Shown here: piece after piece, positions 15,748 to 24,391 of the stretch
Layout: every line of letters starts with the position of its first letter
Numbering within the stretch: position 1 is the stretch's first letter
Assembly (NCBI GenBank): GCA_002412495.1
Contig: DHVE01000146.1
Coordinates: 1 to 30,318 of the forward strand
From: Betaproteobacteria bacterium UBA5216
Lineage (GTDB): Bacteria > Pseudomonadota > Gammaproteobacteria > Burkholderiales > SG8-41
Direction of reading: 5' to 3'
DNA length: 30,318 nt
The notes under the pieces: model-generated
What the model saw: the letters and a program-made list of their open reading frames with translations, nothing else
Told to the model about the DNA's origin: nothing
Databases searched by the model: none
Made by a program: the position numbers and the translations under genes

Positions 15748-18096
15748 TTATTGCTTCTGATGGATGGCGCGCCAGATGCGTTCGGGGGTCGCGGGCATCT
15801 CGATGTGTTTGACCCCGTAGTCGGACAATGCATTGACTACGGCATTGATCGCCACGCCGAGTGCCGGCGTGGTGCCGCCTTCCCCGGCGGGCCGCATTCC
15901 GAGCGGGTGCGTGGTGCTCGGCACCTCGGTGAATTCCGCGTCAAAAAACGGAAAGTTGTCCGCGCGCGGCATGGCGTAATCCATGAACGAACCGGTGATT
16001 AATTGTCCGCTGTTCTCGTCGTAAAAACATTGCTCCAGTAAAGCTTGCCCGACGCCCTGCACGATGCCGCCGTGAACCTGCCCGTGAACAATCATGGGGT
16101 TTACCGCGAGGCCCACGTCATCTACCGCGGCATAGTGCACGATCTCCAGCGTGCCCAACGCCGGATCGATTTCGACTTCGCACACATGGCAGCCGTACGG
16201 ATAACTCGGCGTGTGATCGGTGACATCGGAAAAAGCCGCCAGCGGTCCGCGCAGATCCTCGGGCAAATCTTTCAATTGCTGCGCGGCTGTTGCGACTTCA
16301 GAAAGGCTGACGGACGCGTTGGCGCCGTTTGCCTTGAAGCGCCCGTTATCGAATTGCACGTTGCTCGGATCGCATTCCAGCAAGCGCGCGGCGATGCGCG
16401 TGCCTTTCGCGACAATTTCCTTCGCTGAATTCCAGATCACCACGCTGCCCATGCGCATGCCGCGCCCGGAATGTGTGCCGCCGCCAACCTGCACGATGTC
16501 GGTATCGCCCACGATGAGGCGCACATCGTCGATGGGCACACCCAGCCAGTGATTGATGAGTTGTGCAAAGCTGGTTTCATGCCCTTGCCCGTTGGACACG
16601 ATGCCGAGCACGACATCCACTTTGCCATCCGGATGCACGGTGACTTCCGCGCGTTCACGCGGGATGCCGGTGGCGGTGTCCACGTAATTGGCGACGCCGA
16701 TGCCACGGCATTTGCCGCGCTTTTTGGCTTCGGCCTTGCGGGCGGGAAAGCCGTCCCAGTCGCCGCGCTTGAAGGCTTTTTCCATTGCGTCGTGATAGTC
16801 GCCGCTGTCGTAGATCATGCCGAACGGATTGGTGTAGGGCAGTTCCGCCGACTTGAGCAAATTGCGGCGGCGCAGTTCCGCGCGGTCAAAGCCGAAATCC
16901 AGCGCGGCGATATCGATCAGCCGTTCCATCACGTACATCACTTCCGGCCGGCCGGCGCTGCGATAAGGACGCGTAAGCATGGTGTTGCTGACGACGCCGA
17001 TCGCCTTGAAATACGCGGTGGGCACGCGATACAGGCTCGACATGATCTCGACGCCTTTTTTCAGCGGGCCGTAATTCGTCTGGTGCGATCCCTGATTGCT
17101 GATGTTCACCCCGCGCATGGCGAGAAAGTTGCCTTCGGCGTCGAGCGCGAGTTCCGCCGTCACCGCCAGATCGCGCGCCTGGTAATCTGTGGCGAATGCC
17201 TCGCTGCGTTCGCACGTCCACTTGACCGGGCGTCTGACGCGGCGCGCGGCCCACGGCAGCAGGCCGAACTCCGGATAGATCATGCCGCGCGTGCCGAAGT
17301 TGCCGCCGATGTCATCCATCAGCACGCGCACCCGGTTCGCCGGCACATCCAGCACTTGCGCGAGGTCGGTCTTCAGCCGCACCGCGCCGCCACTGCCGGC
17401 GTGCAGGGTGTAGCGCTGGGTGTTCGGATCGTACGACGCGATCGCGGCGCGTGGTTCCATCGGCACGCCGGTGACGCGCTGAATCCAGGTTTCGAATTTT
17501 GCGATATGCGCGGCGCGGGCAAACGCCGCTTCGGTGGCGGCCTTGTCGCCGACTTCGGCGTCGAGACCAACGTTCGAATCGGAGTCGTCCCACAAGCGTG
17601 GCGCGCCGGGTTGCGCGGCCGCTACGGTGCCTGTAACCGACGGCAAAATGTCGTAATCCACGTCGATCAGTTCGGCGCCATCTTTCGCGTGATTGACCGT
17701 GTCGGCCACGATGACGGCGACTGCTTCGCCGACATAGCGCACGCGATCAATCGCCAGGGGATATTGCGGCGTGTCGAATTCCTTGAATCCTGGCGGATTG
17801 TCGAGCGCCGGTTCCGCCGGGTGCGCCGACTGGGCGACGTGCGGCATCGGCTTGATACCATCGGCGAGCAAATCGGCGCCGGTGAGCACTTTGATCACGC
17901 CGGGCACTGATAAAGCCTTGCTTGTATCGATCGATCGTATGCGCGCGTGCGCATGCGGTGAACGCAGCATGACCGCATACGCTTGTCCCGGGAAATTGAC
18001 ATCGTCGCTGAAACGGCCCTTGCCGCTGATAAGGCGCAAGTCCTCCTTGCGGCGTACGGATTCACCGATGCGGCTGCTCTTGACGGGTGAAGACAT
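15748..18096 (-). CDS. Molybdenum hydroxylase large subunit, copy 2
   Basis: 782 residues, collinear with copies 1 and 3 (same RRKEDLRL start at residue 15 and same PATPERIWRAI end). Cofactor loops are intact: GGNFGTRGMIYPEF, PYRSAGRPEVMYV, SNGQGHETSFAQ and GMRPAGEGGTTPA with Glu739. It differs from copy 1 around residues 85-110 (AQSAHPAEPALDNPPGF), close to where the hammerhead domain meets the rest, and in NISNQGSHQTNYGPL near the substrate region, which suggests a different substrate. I chose the ATG at 18096 because AGGGAGC lies 9 nt upstream; an ATG 78 nt earlier adds a low-complexity tail. It sits 202 nt behind the FAD dehydrogenase and 33 nt ahead of copy 1. Confidence 0.92.
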   Translation of the reverse strand: MSSPVKSSRIGESVRRKEDLRLISGKGRFSDDVNFPGQAYAVMLRSPHAHARIRSIDTSKALSVPGVIKVLTGADLLADGIKPMPHVAQSAHPAEPALDNPPGFKEFDTPQYPLAIDRVRYVGEAVAVIVADTVNHAKDGAELIDVDYDILPSVTGTVAAAQPGAPRLWDDSDSNVGLDAEVGDKAATEAAFARAAHIAKFETWIQRVTGVPMEPRAAIASYDPNTQRYTLHAGSGGAVRLKTDLAQVLDVPANRVRVLMDDIGGNFGTRGMIYPEFGLLPWAARRVRRPVKWTCERSEAFATDYQARDLAVTAELALDAEGNFLAMRGVNISNQGSHQTNYGPLKKGVEIMSSLYRVPTAYFKAIGVVSNTMLTRPYRSAGRPEVMYVMERLIDIAALDFGFDRAELRRRNLLKSAELPYTNPFGMIYDSGDYHDAMEKAFKRGDWDGFPARKAEAKKRGKCRGIGVANYVDTATGIPRERAEVTVHPDGKVDVVLGIVSNGQGHETSFAQLINHWLGVPIDDVRLIVGDTDIVQVGGGTHSGRGMRMGSVVIWNSAKEIVAKGTRIAARLLECDPSNVQFDNGRFKANGANASVSLSEVATAAQQLKDLPEDLRGPLAAFSDVTDHTPSYPYGCHVCEVEIDPALGTLEIVHYAAVDDVGLAVNPMIVHGQVHGGIVQGVGQALLEQCFYDENSGQLITGSFMDYAMPRADNFPFFDAEFTEVPSTTHPLGMRPAGEGGTTPALGVAINAVVNALSDYGVKHIEMPATPERIWRAIHQKQ

Positions 18097-18298
18097 TTTT
18101 GACGTGCTCCCTGTTTGCGCTGTGTGATCGAGTGGGTTGGTTGCCTCGCTCTGGCAAGGTGTCAAGCAATTCAAAGAGATTCCAATCCGTTCAGGTAGTA
18201 GGTATCCCGTTTAATTGCGCGAAACCCATGCCCGAACGGGAAAGGATCTTCATTGCTATTTTGCACCACATTGCCGTTGCACGCAGGTGGTGAATCAG

Positions 18299-19807
18299 TC
18301 AGATGGCGTTCTGGCGACTGGCATGCCGCCCGGCGAGTCGTCCCGATGTGAACGCCCATATCAAATGGTGGCCGTGTCCCTTCAGCAGCAGGCCGCCCTG
18401 GCCCGCGGAACCAGCGGCGTAGAGGCCCGGTATCGGTTGGCCTTGCGTATTCAGCACTTGTAGCGACTCGTTGACGACCAGTCCGCCGTCGGTAAAGTTG
18501 ATGTAATTCTTAACCGGGCCGAGTGCATAGTACGGACCTGTGTCGAGGCGTGGTCGCTTGCCCCGTCGGGGGATGGCAGGTGCTGTGTCGGTGGGGGTTT
18601 CGGTTTGGTTGTAACTGGCGATAGTGTCGGCGAGCGCCGCCGGATCCATGCCGAGTTTCGCCGCCAAGGCCTGCGGCGTGTTGGCCTGATGAAACAAGTC
18701 GGGGCGATTCTTTTGGTAGTCGGCCAGGTAGGCATAAGCGAAGCCCGGCGCGGTGGAAATCTCGTTCGGGTGCTGTTCAAATTGTTGCGCCAGTGCGTGA
18801 TCGAACACGATATAGGCGCACGCCCCGGGCTGATACGCGAGTTCGGCCACCAGTTTCTGGCTTTCATCCGCGAAACGCGTGCCCTTGCTGTTGATCAGAA
18901 TGGCGCCGCATTCAAACAGCTTGACTGACGGCACCAGCACCGTGGTAAGAAAACGCATCACAAAGCCGCGCACGATGGCTTGCGGTCCATGACCCAACGC
19001 GATATTCGTGGCGCGCATCAGCCATCGCCACGGTGGCAACCGTGTCACCCACGCCGGCTTGGCGGGCGGCACGAAACGCAGACCGCCCATGAAGATGTCT
19101 TCGTTGATGAGTTTTGCGCCGAGTTCCAGCGCCATGCGCTGGCCGTCGCCAGTGTTGGCGCGGTTGACTGCCTCGGTGTCTGACACCACTTGCGAGATAA
19201 ATTGCCGTTTCATTTCGGCGCTGGCGCTGTAGTCGCCGCTGGCGATGACCACGCCGCGGTTTGCATATGCGATTTGATTCACCGTGCCGGGCGCATCGAA
19301 CGCAACGCCCGTGACGCGTTCGCTGGTGGTGATGAGGCGGCTTGCGGCTGCGCCAGTGATAATTCGCACGCCGAGTTTCTCCGCGCGCCGTTGCAAGTGA
19401 TAAATATACGCGCGCGCGCCAGGCAGGGCATTGTGCATGCGCGGCTGACGGTGCGGCGGTTCTTCAATCGGGCCAAAAAACTCGACGCCGCAATCGCAAA
19501 GCCAGTCCGCGGTTTCCGGAATGTGCTCGGCCATCACGCGCCGCAGCGCATCGTTGTCGGCGCGCGTGGTGTATTTTTTCGAGAACAGCGCCATGTCTTC
19601 ATAGTGCGCCTCTGGGGTATCGACGACGCCCGCGCGTTTTTGATTCACCGTGCGCGTTGCTGAAATCGTGCCGATGGACCAGCCAGTGGTGCCGCCGAGT
19701 TTTACGTCTTTTTCCAACAGCACGACCTTCGCGCCCTCGCTGGCCGCCGATATGGCGGCAGCGAGGCCCGAACCGCCACCGCCGATGACTACCACGTCTG
19801 TTTGCAT
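18299..19807 (-). CDS. FAD-dependent dehydrogenase (FAD_binding_2 / fumarate reductase flavoprotein-like)
   Basis: A 502-residue flavoprotein. The N-terminal dinucleotide motif VVVIGGGGSGLAAA (5-18) is followed by LLEKDVKLGGTTGWS, the FAD cradle typical of fumarate reductase, tricarballylate dehydrogenase and ketosteroid dehydrogenase relatives. The C-terminal GLYAAGSAGQGGLLLKGHG completes the FAD site. A middle segment rich in Trp and Arg (near 255-290, AWVTRLPPWRWLM) may be a membrane-contact or lid region. It probably oxidises or reduces a carbon-carbon bond in a carboxylate or ring; the sequence does not fix the substrate. Start: ATG at 19807 with AGGGA 9 nt upstream, or TTG at 19810 one codon earlier. 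It heads the unit containing the two tandem hydroxylase genes, though the 202-nt gap could hold a second promoter. Confidence 0.85.
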   Translation of the reverse strand: MQTDVVVIGGGGSGLAAAISAASEGAKVVLLEKDVKLGGTTGWSIGTISATRTVNQKRAGVVDTPEAHYEDMALFSKKYTTRADNDALRRVMAEHIPETADWLCDCGVEFFGPIEEPPHRQPRMHNALPGARAYIYHLQRRAEKLGVRIITGAAASRLITTSERVTGVAFDAPGTVNQIAYANRGVVIASGDYSASAEMKRQFISQVVSDTEAVNRANTGDGQRMALELGAKLINEDIFMGGLRFVPPAKPAWVTRLPPWRWLMRATNIALGHGPQAIVRGFVMRFLTTVLVPSVKLFECGAILINSKGTRFADESQKLVAELAYQPGACAYIVFDHALAQQFEQHPNEISTAPGFAYAYLADYQKNRPDLFHQANTPQALAAKLGMDPAALADTIASYNQTETPTDTAPAIPRRGKRPRLDTGPYYALGPVKNYINFTDGGLVVNESLQVLNTQGQPIPGLYAAGSAGQGGLLLKGHGHHLIWAFTSGRLAGRHASRQNAI

Positions 19808-19865
19808 CAAATCGATTCCCTAAAATTGTCATCGCAAAACGAGATAGCGAAATACTATCCTTTCC

Positions 19866-19945
19866 GTCACTCCCGCGCAGGCGGGAATCCATGCTGTGGT
19901 GGAGCATGAGCCTGTGTTATGGGTTCTAGCGTACGCGGGAATGAC
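19866..19945. repeat. dRS3-like intergenic repeat, copy 2
   Basis: An 80-bp element with inverted ends, GTCACTCCCGCG and CGCGGGAATGAC, and an inner CCCGCGCAGGCGGG palindrome. The interior CTGTGTTATGGGT is shared with copy 1 at 2884-2965. It lies between the divergent FAD dehydrogenase and Ldh2 genes. The rest of that 260-nt gap shows no clear promoter. Confidence 0.75.
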
Positions 19946-20067
19946 AGTGTTGCGGTATTAGCGTGTTCGATGAAGCGTGGCGCCGATTCACATCGCATCT
20001 TGAAAATGCGCAAAATCTGGTGTTACTCTCCATCGCCATTTCCGCCCGCGAGGCTTTGACCGACCTT

Positions 20068-21057
20068 ATGAATCTGACCGTAGAAGAAGCCACCACACTC
20101 ACCGTGCAAGTCTTTACGCGCCATGGCATGTCGCCGCGTTGCGCCCGCATGGTGGCCGAGCATTTTGTCGATGCCGCGCAGGCCGGACACGAGTTCGCCA
20201 GTCTCTCGCGCCTGCCGTTTCTTGCGAAAATCATGCAAGGCCGACCGCCCGCCGGTGAGATCAGTGTGTTGAGCGAAACCGAAAATTCCGCGTTGATCGA
20301 CGGCTGCGACAACATCGGCTACGCGGTGTCGGTGGTGGCCATCGACAAAGCCATCGCGCTTTGCCGCAAGAGCGGCATCGCCATGGTCAGCGCCCGCAAC
20401 ACTTGGGCCAGCGGGCGCCTGGCTTATTACGTCGAGCGCGCGGCACGGCAGGGCTTCATCGGCATTCATGCGGTGCACGGCCCCGCGCGTACCGCACCAC
20501 ATGGCGGCCGGGATGCGCTGCTCGGCACCAACCCCATCGCGTTTGCGTTTCCGAGTGAGGACGATCCGGTCATCATCGATATGTCGATGTCGGCCATTAC
20601 CTACGGCGGCACGGCGCTCGCCAAGGCAAAAGGTGAAAAATTGCGCGAAGGCGTGGCGATCGACGGCGAAGGGCGTCCCACGGTGGATCCCGCCGAGGCG
20701 CTCAAGGGCGCATTTCGCACCTGGGGCGAACATCGCGGATACGGCCTTTCGCTGGCCGTGCAACTGTTGGGCATGCTGTCGGGCAGTGGCCCCGTTGTGC
20801 GGGATGAACATCACTACGGTTTGTTTTTTCTGGTGATCGATCCACAGTTGGTAATGCCGCGAGACGAATACCAATCGCGCGTGTCGGAACTGAGAAAAAC
20901 CATTAACGCCAGTCGGCCCGTGCCCGGCGTGGAACAAGTGCGCATGCCGGGCGATGGCAGTCTGGCACATCGCCGGCGCGCACGCGAGGCCGGCGCAGCG
21001 GCGACAATACACGTGGATGACGGCGTTTACGCCAGCATTCGCGCGTTGTTGCAGTAA
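20068..21057 (+). CDS. Ldh2 family oxidoreductase (malate/lactate dehydrogenase fold), copy 1
   Basis: 329 residues, normal for this NAD(P)H-dependent family, which includes malate, ureidoglycolate and piperideine-2-carboxylate enzymes. The cofactor-side block is well kept: LLGTNPIAFAFP at 151-162, VIIDMSMSA, GRPTVDP and a typical C-terminal PGVEQVRMPGD. The two family histidines are missing, however. The usual S-H-G before R-x-x-x-Y reads F-A-S (GHEFASLSRLP, 40-50), and the usual H-x-G before the YF/YY pair reads A-S-G (NTWASGRLAYY, 111-121). Arg48 is retained. Start: the ATG at 20068 aligns exactly with the start of the paralogue at 22389, although the ORF is open 105 nt further upstream and the ribosome site is weak. 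Monocistronic, convergent with a Bug gene 36 nt away. Confidence 0.88.
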   Translation: MNLTVEEATTLTVQVFTRHGMSPRCARMVAEHFVDAAQAGHEFASLSRLPFLAKIMQGRPPAGEISVLSETENSALIDGCDNIGYAVSVVAIDKAIALCRKSGIAMVSARNTWASGRLAYYVERAARQGFIGIHAVHGPARTAPHGGRDALLGTNPIAFAFPSEDDPVIIDMSMSAITYGGTALAKAKGEKLREGVAIDGEGRPTVDPAEALKGAFRTWGEHRGYGLSLAVQLLGMLSGSGPVVRDEHHYGLFFLVIDPQLVMPRDEYQSRVSELRKTINASRPVPGVEQVRMPGDGSLAHRRRAREAGAAATIHVDDGVYASIRALLQ

Positions 21058-21093
21058 AGGCGCGCGTTTATTGGTGCTGCTGTCCAAGGACGA

Positions 21094-22080
21094 TTACTGA
21101 CTGTGCTCCAGCCCGAGATTGCGGATCAACTTCGACCACATCTGCGCTTCGGCCTTGATCATGGATGCAAAGGCCTCGGGCGTGTTCGGTACGGGATCGG
21201 CACCGAGGCTCGCCATGCGTTCACGAAACTCCGGCACGGCGAGATGACGTCCGACCTCTCTCGACACTTTGGTCACAATTTCCGCGGGTGTGCCGCCGGG
21301 GGCGAATAAACCGTTCCATCCCGCGAATGTTACGCCGGGATAACCGGATTCGATCAACGTCGGTACCGCCGGAAACGCGGCGGATCGTTTAAGACCGCAC
21401 GTTGCGAGGATGCGTATCTTGCCGCTGGCGATGTGCGCAGCCACGCCTTGCGTGGTGACGAACATCAGCGAGATGTGCCCGCTCATTAAATCGGTTTGCG
21501 CGGGGGTGGTGCCTTTATAGGGTACATGCAACAGTTTGACGCCGCTGGCCGCAGCAAACAGTTCCGCGCCAAGATGCGTGGTATTGCCCAAACCGGCGGA
21601 ACCGTAGGTGAGCTGATTGGGACGCGACCTTGCCAACGCGACCAGGGCCTTCACCGAATTCGCGGGCAAGGTGGGTGTCACGATCAAACCAAAGGTATTG
21701 GCGAATATTTGCGTTACCGGCGCCAGATCGCGCAACGGATCGAACGGAAGATACTTGTATACAAAAGGGTTGATTACGATCGCGCTGCCGACGCCGAGCA
21801 ACATCGTATAACCATCGGGTTTTGATTTCGCTACCAGATCGCCGCCGATAATGCCGTTCGCGCCGGGGCGGTTCTCAACGATGACTTGCTGGCCCCACGA
21901 CTCCGTAAGTTTTTGCGCCACGGCGCGCGCGGTAAGATCGGGGCCGGAGGCGGGCGCTTGCGCCACGACAATGCGAATGACGCGCGCGGGGTATTCCTGC
22001 GCGGTCACGCCGGCGGGCAGCAACACGAATGCAAATGCAAGTGCGGAAAATGCGGTGCATGCACGAAAGCTTAAAGGCAT
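21094..22080 (-). CDS. Bug-type substrate-binding protein, beside the Ldh2 genes
   Basis: 328 residues. The signal peptide MPLSFRACTAFSALAFAFVL is cut near VTA-Q at residue 27. The first ligand loop is APASGPD (42-48), lacking the paired glycines of PGGxxD, while ENRPGANGIIGG, KPDGYTMLLG and HVPYKG (185-190) are standard. It lies between two Ldh2 paralogues, convergent with the first and divergent from the second, so it could be expressed with the second through the shared 308-nt promoter region. The ATG at 22080 has GGGA 6 nt upstream; an in-frame ATG at 22092 is less well placed. Confidence 0.9.
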   Translation of the reverse strand: MPLSFRACTAFSALAFAFVLLPAGVTAQEYPARVIRIVVAQAPASGPDLTARAVAQKLTESWGQQVIVENRPGANGIIGGDLVAKSKPDGYTMLLGVGSAIVINPFVYKYLPFDPLRDLAPVTQIFANTFGLIVTPTLPANSVKALVALARSRPNQLTYGSAGLGNTTHLGAELFAAASGVKLLHVPYKGTTPAQTDLMSGHISLMFVTTQGVAAHIASGKIRILATCGLKRSAAFPAVPTLIESGYPGVTFAGWNGLFAPGGTPAEIVTKVSREVGRHLAVPEFRERMASLGADPVPNTPEAFASMIKAEAQMWSKLIRNLGLEHSQ

Positions 22081-22222
22081 GTCTTGTCCCATTCCGGACG
22101 ATTCCCGAGAAATTATTCCACAGGGCGCGGCTTGTAAGTTCTCAAACCGCGATGTTACTCTAGCCTGCAAACCAGCAATATTTCAAGTTCATCCGACCAT
22201 CAAGCCGTGCAACAACAGAGCC

Positions 22223-22337
22223 GTCATTCCCGCGCAGGCGGGAATCCATAACGCATGTGCCATAGAGATCACCGTTGCGCCCCTCCTGCCTTCCCCCTCA
22301 AGCGGAGGAAGGAGATACCCGCCCGCGCGGGAACGAT
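22223..22337. repeat. dRS3-like repeat, copy 3, with a second palindrome inside
   Basis: This occupies much of the 308-nt gap between divergent Bug (22080) and Ldh2 (22389) genes. ATTCCCGCGCAGGCGGGAAT (22226-22245) fits the neisserial dRS3 consensus ATTCCC-N8-GGGAAT exactly, and the far end CGCGGGAACGAT mirrors the start. Between them, CCTTCC (22289-22294) and GGAAGG (22307-22312) form a second palindrome resembling the element at the right window edge. The remaining sequence of the gap shows no clear promoter. Confidence 0.75.
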
Positions 22338-22388
22338 GGCGGAAGCGTGGCGCTTTGTTGGGAACGCCGTCACCCAGGATTCTGTTTC

Positions 22389-23378
22389 ATGGAACTCACC
22401 ATACAAGCTGCAACCGATCTGAGTCACCGTGTATTGACGCGCCATGGCATGCCGCCCGCCTATGCGGCGATGGTGGCGGAGCATCTGGTCGATGCCGCGT
22501 TGTCGGGGCACGAGTTTTCCAGTCTGGCGCGACTGCCAACGCTGGCTAAATTGTTGAAGGATCGCCCGCCGGCGGGCGATATCAAGGTGGTGCATGAAAC
22601 GGTGAACTCGGCGCTGATCGATGGCGGCGGCAATCTCGCGTATGCGACTTCGGTGATTGCCATCGACAAGGCCATCGAAATTTGCCGCAAAACGGGTATT
22701 GCGGCGGTCAGCGTCAATAAGACCTGGTTTAGCGGCAGACTGGCTTATTACGTGGAGCGCGCGGCGCGCGCCGGGTTCGTGGCGCTGCATGCGATACAAG
22801 GCGCCGCGCGCACCGCGCCGTTCGGCGGAATGGAGTCGCTGTTCGGCACCTGCCCGGTGGCGTTTGCGTTTCCCAGCGACGACGAGCCAGTGCTGATCGA
22901 CATGTCGATGTCGGCCACCACGCACGGCGGGGCCAACCTCGCCAAGGCCAAGGGCGAACTGTTGCCGGAAGGGTTGGCGCTGGATAGCAACGGTTATCCG
23001 ACGGTGGATCCGGACGCGGCGCTCAAGGGCGCGTTTCTCACCTGGGGTGGGCACCGCGGTTCCGGCATCGCGCTTGCCGTGCATTTGTTGGGCATGCTCG
23101 CCGGCACGGCGCCGGTGATCAAATCGGATAGCGATTTTGGATTGTTTTTTCTGGTGATTGATCCGGAGTTGCTGATGCCCGGTGGGCAATACCGCACGCG
23201 CGTGTCGGAACTCAAACAAATTTTCGGGGCCATCCGGCCCGCGCCCGGCGTTGAGCGCGTGCGGCTGCCGGGCGAAAAAAGTCAGGCAACGCGGCGGCGC
23301 GCACAAGAGGCAGGGGCGGCGGCGCGTGTTCGGGTGGATGACAAGATTTACGTGCGCATACTCGAACTGCTGGATTGA
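22389..23378 (+). CDS. Ldh2 family oxidoreductase, copy 2
   Basis: 329 residues, aligning without gaps to copy 1 (for example RHGM at 18-21, GHEF at 40-43, SGRLAYYVERAAR near 115-127). The same family histidines are absent, with different replacements: GHEFSSLARLP puts Ser where the S-H-G histidine belongs, and KTWFSGRLAYY puts Phe at the second site. The cofactor block is also altered, LFGTCPVAFAFP with Cys155 in place of the usual Asn. The shared losses suggest an old change kept through duplication rather than random decay. An AGGA 9 nt before the ATG is the likely ribosome site. It is followed 7 nt later by a Bug gene, so the two are probably co-transcribed. Confidence 0.88.
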   Translation: MELTIQAATDLSHRVLTRHGMPPAYAAMVAEHLVDAALSGHEFSSLARLPTLAKLLKDRPPAGDIKVVHETVNSALIDGGGNLAYATSVIAIDKAIEICRKTGIAAVSVNKTWFSGRLAYYVERAARAGFVALHAIQGAARTAPFGGMESLFGTCPVAFAFPSDDEPVLIDMSMSATTHGGANLAKAKGELLPEGLALDSNGYPTVDPDAALKGAFLTWGGHRGSGIALAVHLLGMLAGTAPVIKSDSDFGLFFLVIDPELLMPGGQYRTRVSELKQIFGAIRPAPGVERVRLPGEKSQATRRRAQEAGAAARVRVDDKIYVRILELLD

Positions 23379-23385
23379 GCTTGCG

Positions 23386-24342
23386 ATGAAATTTTCAAAT
23401 ACCGTCGCGCTTGCCGGTGTGTGCTGGATTTTCGTTGGCGCCGCAGCCTGCGCGCAGGAGTATCCCGCGCGCCCACTGCATATTTACACCTCGCAACCTG
23501 GCAGCGGCAGCGACGTAGTTGCTCGCGTGCTGGCCAAACGGCTGCCGGAAACTTTCGGGCAGACCGCGGTGGTTGATAACCGCGGCATCCTCGCGCCGGA
23601 AATTGCTGCCAAGGCGGCGCCGGATGGTTATACCGTGCTGTTCTACAGCACACCGCTGTGGGTTTCTCCGTTGTTGCAGACCAAATCGCAATGGGATGCG
23701 ACGCGGGATTTTGCGCCGGTGACGCTGGCGGTGAACGCGCCCAATCTGCTGGCCGTGCATCCTTCGCTGCCGGTTAAATCGGTGCGCGAACTGCTCGCGT
23801 TGTCGAAGGCACGGCCCGGCGAACTGAATTACGGCAGCGGATCGGTCGGGTCCTCGTCACATCTGGCGGCGGAGTTGTTCAATGCCATGGCGGGCGTCAA
23901 TATCGTGCGCGTGCCGTATCGCGGCGTGGGGCCGGCGACCGTGGGATTGCTCGGCGGGCAGGTGCAAGTGTTGTTCCCCTCGGCAGGGGCGGGGTTGCCT
24001 TATGTGAAATCGGGGCGCATGCGGGCGCTGGCGGTGGCGAGCACGAAACCGTCCGCGTTATTGCCGGACGTGCCCACCATCGCGGCGGCGGGCGTGCCCG
24101 GTTATGAAGCGGACACGCCGCTCGGCGTGTTCGTGCCGGCGGGAACGCCGGCAAAAATTGTCGCGCAGTTGTACCAAGGCATTGCCGCCACGTTGCAATT
24201 GTCCGATATCCGCAAGCTGGTGCTGACGCAAGGCTTTGAAGTCGTCGCCAGTTCGCCCGCCGACTTCGCCGCGTGGATGAAGTCGGACGTAGCGCGATGG
24301 CGTACGCTGATCCGCGATAAGGGCCTTAAAGAGGGCGCGTGA
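23386..24342 (+). CDS. Bug-type substrate-binding protein, downstream of Ldh2 copy 2
   Basis: 318 residues, the shortest Bug protein of the window. The signal peptide MKFSNTVALAGVCWIFVGAA is cut near CAQ at residue 23-24. The ligand loop is QPGSGSD (37-43). The second binding segment is about four residues shorter than in its neighbours: DNRGILAPEIAAKAAPDGY, where relatives read NRPGANGIIGG and so on. The conserved HVPYKG is RVPYRG (175-180). These changes near the pocket suggest a distinct ligand. It starts 7 nt after the Ldh2 stop. An upstream ATG in the same frame lies inside Ldh2 and is not credible. Confidence 0.88.
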   Translation: MKFSNTVALAGVCWIFVGAAACAQEYPARPLHIYTSQPGSGSDVVARVLAKRLPETFGQTAVVDNRGILAPEIAAKAAPDGYTVLFYSTPLWVSPLLQTKSQWDATRDFAPVTLAVNAPNLLAVHPSLPVKSVRELLALSKARPGELNYGSGSVGSSSHLAAELFNAMAGVNIVRVPYRGVGPATVGLLGGQVQVLFPSAGAGLPYVKSGRMRALAVASTKPSALLPDVPTIAAAGVPGYEADTPLGVFVPAGTPAKIVAQLYQGIAATLQLSDIRKLVLTQGFEVVASSPADFAAWMKSDVARWRTLIRDKGLKEGA

Positions 24343-24391
24343 GCACCCGTAGGGGAAAGTGAGTACCCGTTGGAGGGGAGACGACAATCGT

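Noticed and set aside
13330..18096. Carbon monoxide dehydrogenase (CoxL) identity for the large subunits
   Set aside because: The active-site loop reads PYRSAGR rather than the AYRCSFR with its catalytic Cys, and no coxM or coxS is present.
18160..18165. Perfect TTGACA -35 box on the minus strand upstream of hydroxylase copy 2
   Set aside because: At 16-18 nt spacing only AACCAA-like sequence is found, so there is no acceptable -10 element.
18299..19807. 3-ketosteroid delta1-dehydrogenase
   Set aside because: The FAD motifs fit, but the C-terminal Tyr and Gly catalytic signature of KstD is not seen.
20068..21057. Ldh2 copies as pseudogenes because of missing histidines
   Set aside because: Both are full length, in frame and share the same losses while keeping the rest of the family pattern, which points to selection rather than decay.
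23182..23385. Upstream extension of the Bug gene at 23386
   Set aside because: It would overlap the end of Ldh2 copy 2 and bury the signal peptide. The ATG at 23386 gives a normal Bug N-terminus.
24340..24380. Imperfect tandem repeat GTGAGCACCCGT / GTGAGTACCCGT between convergent genes
   Set aside because: Only two copies about 20 nt apart, with no hairpin or known element. It may be chance.
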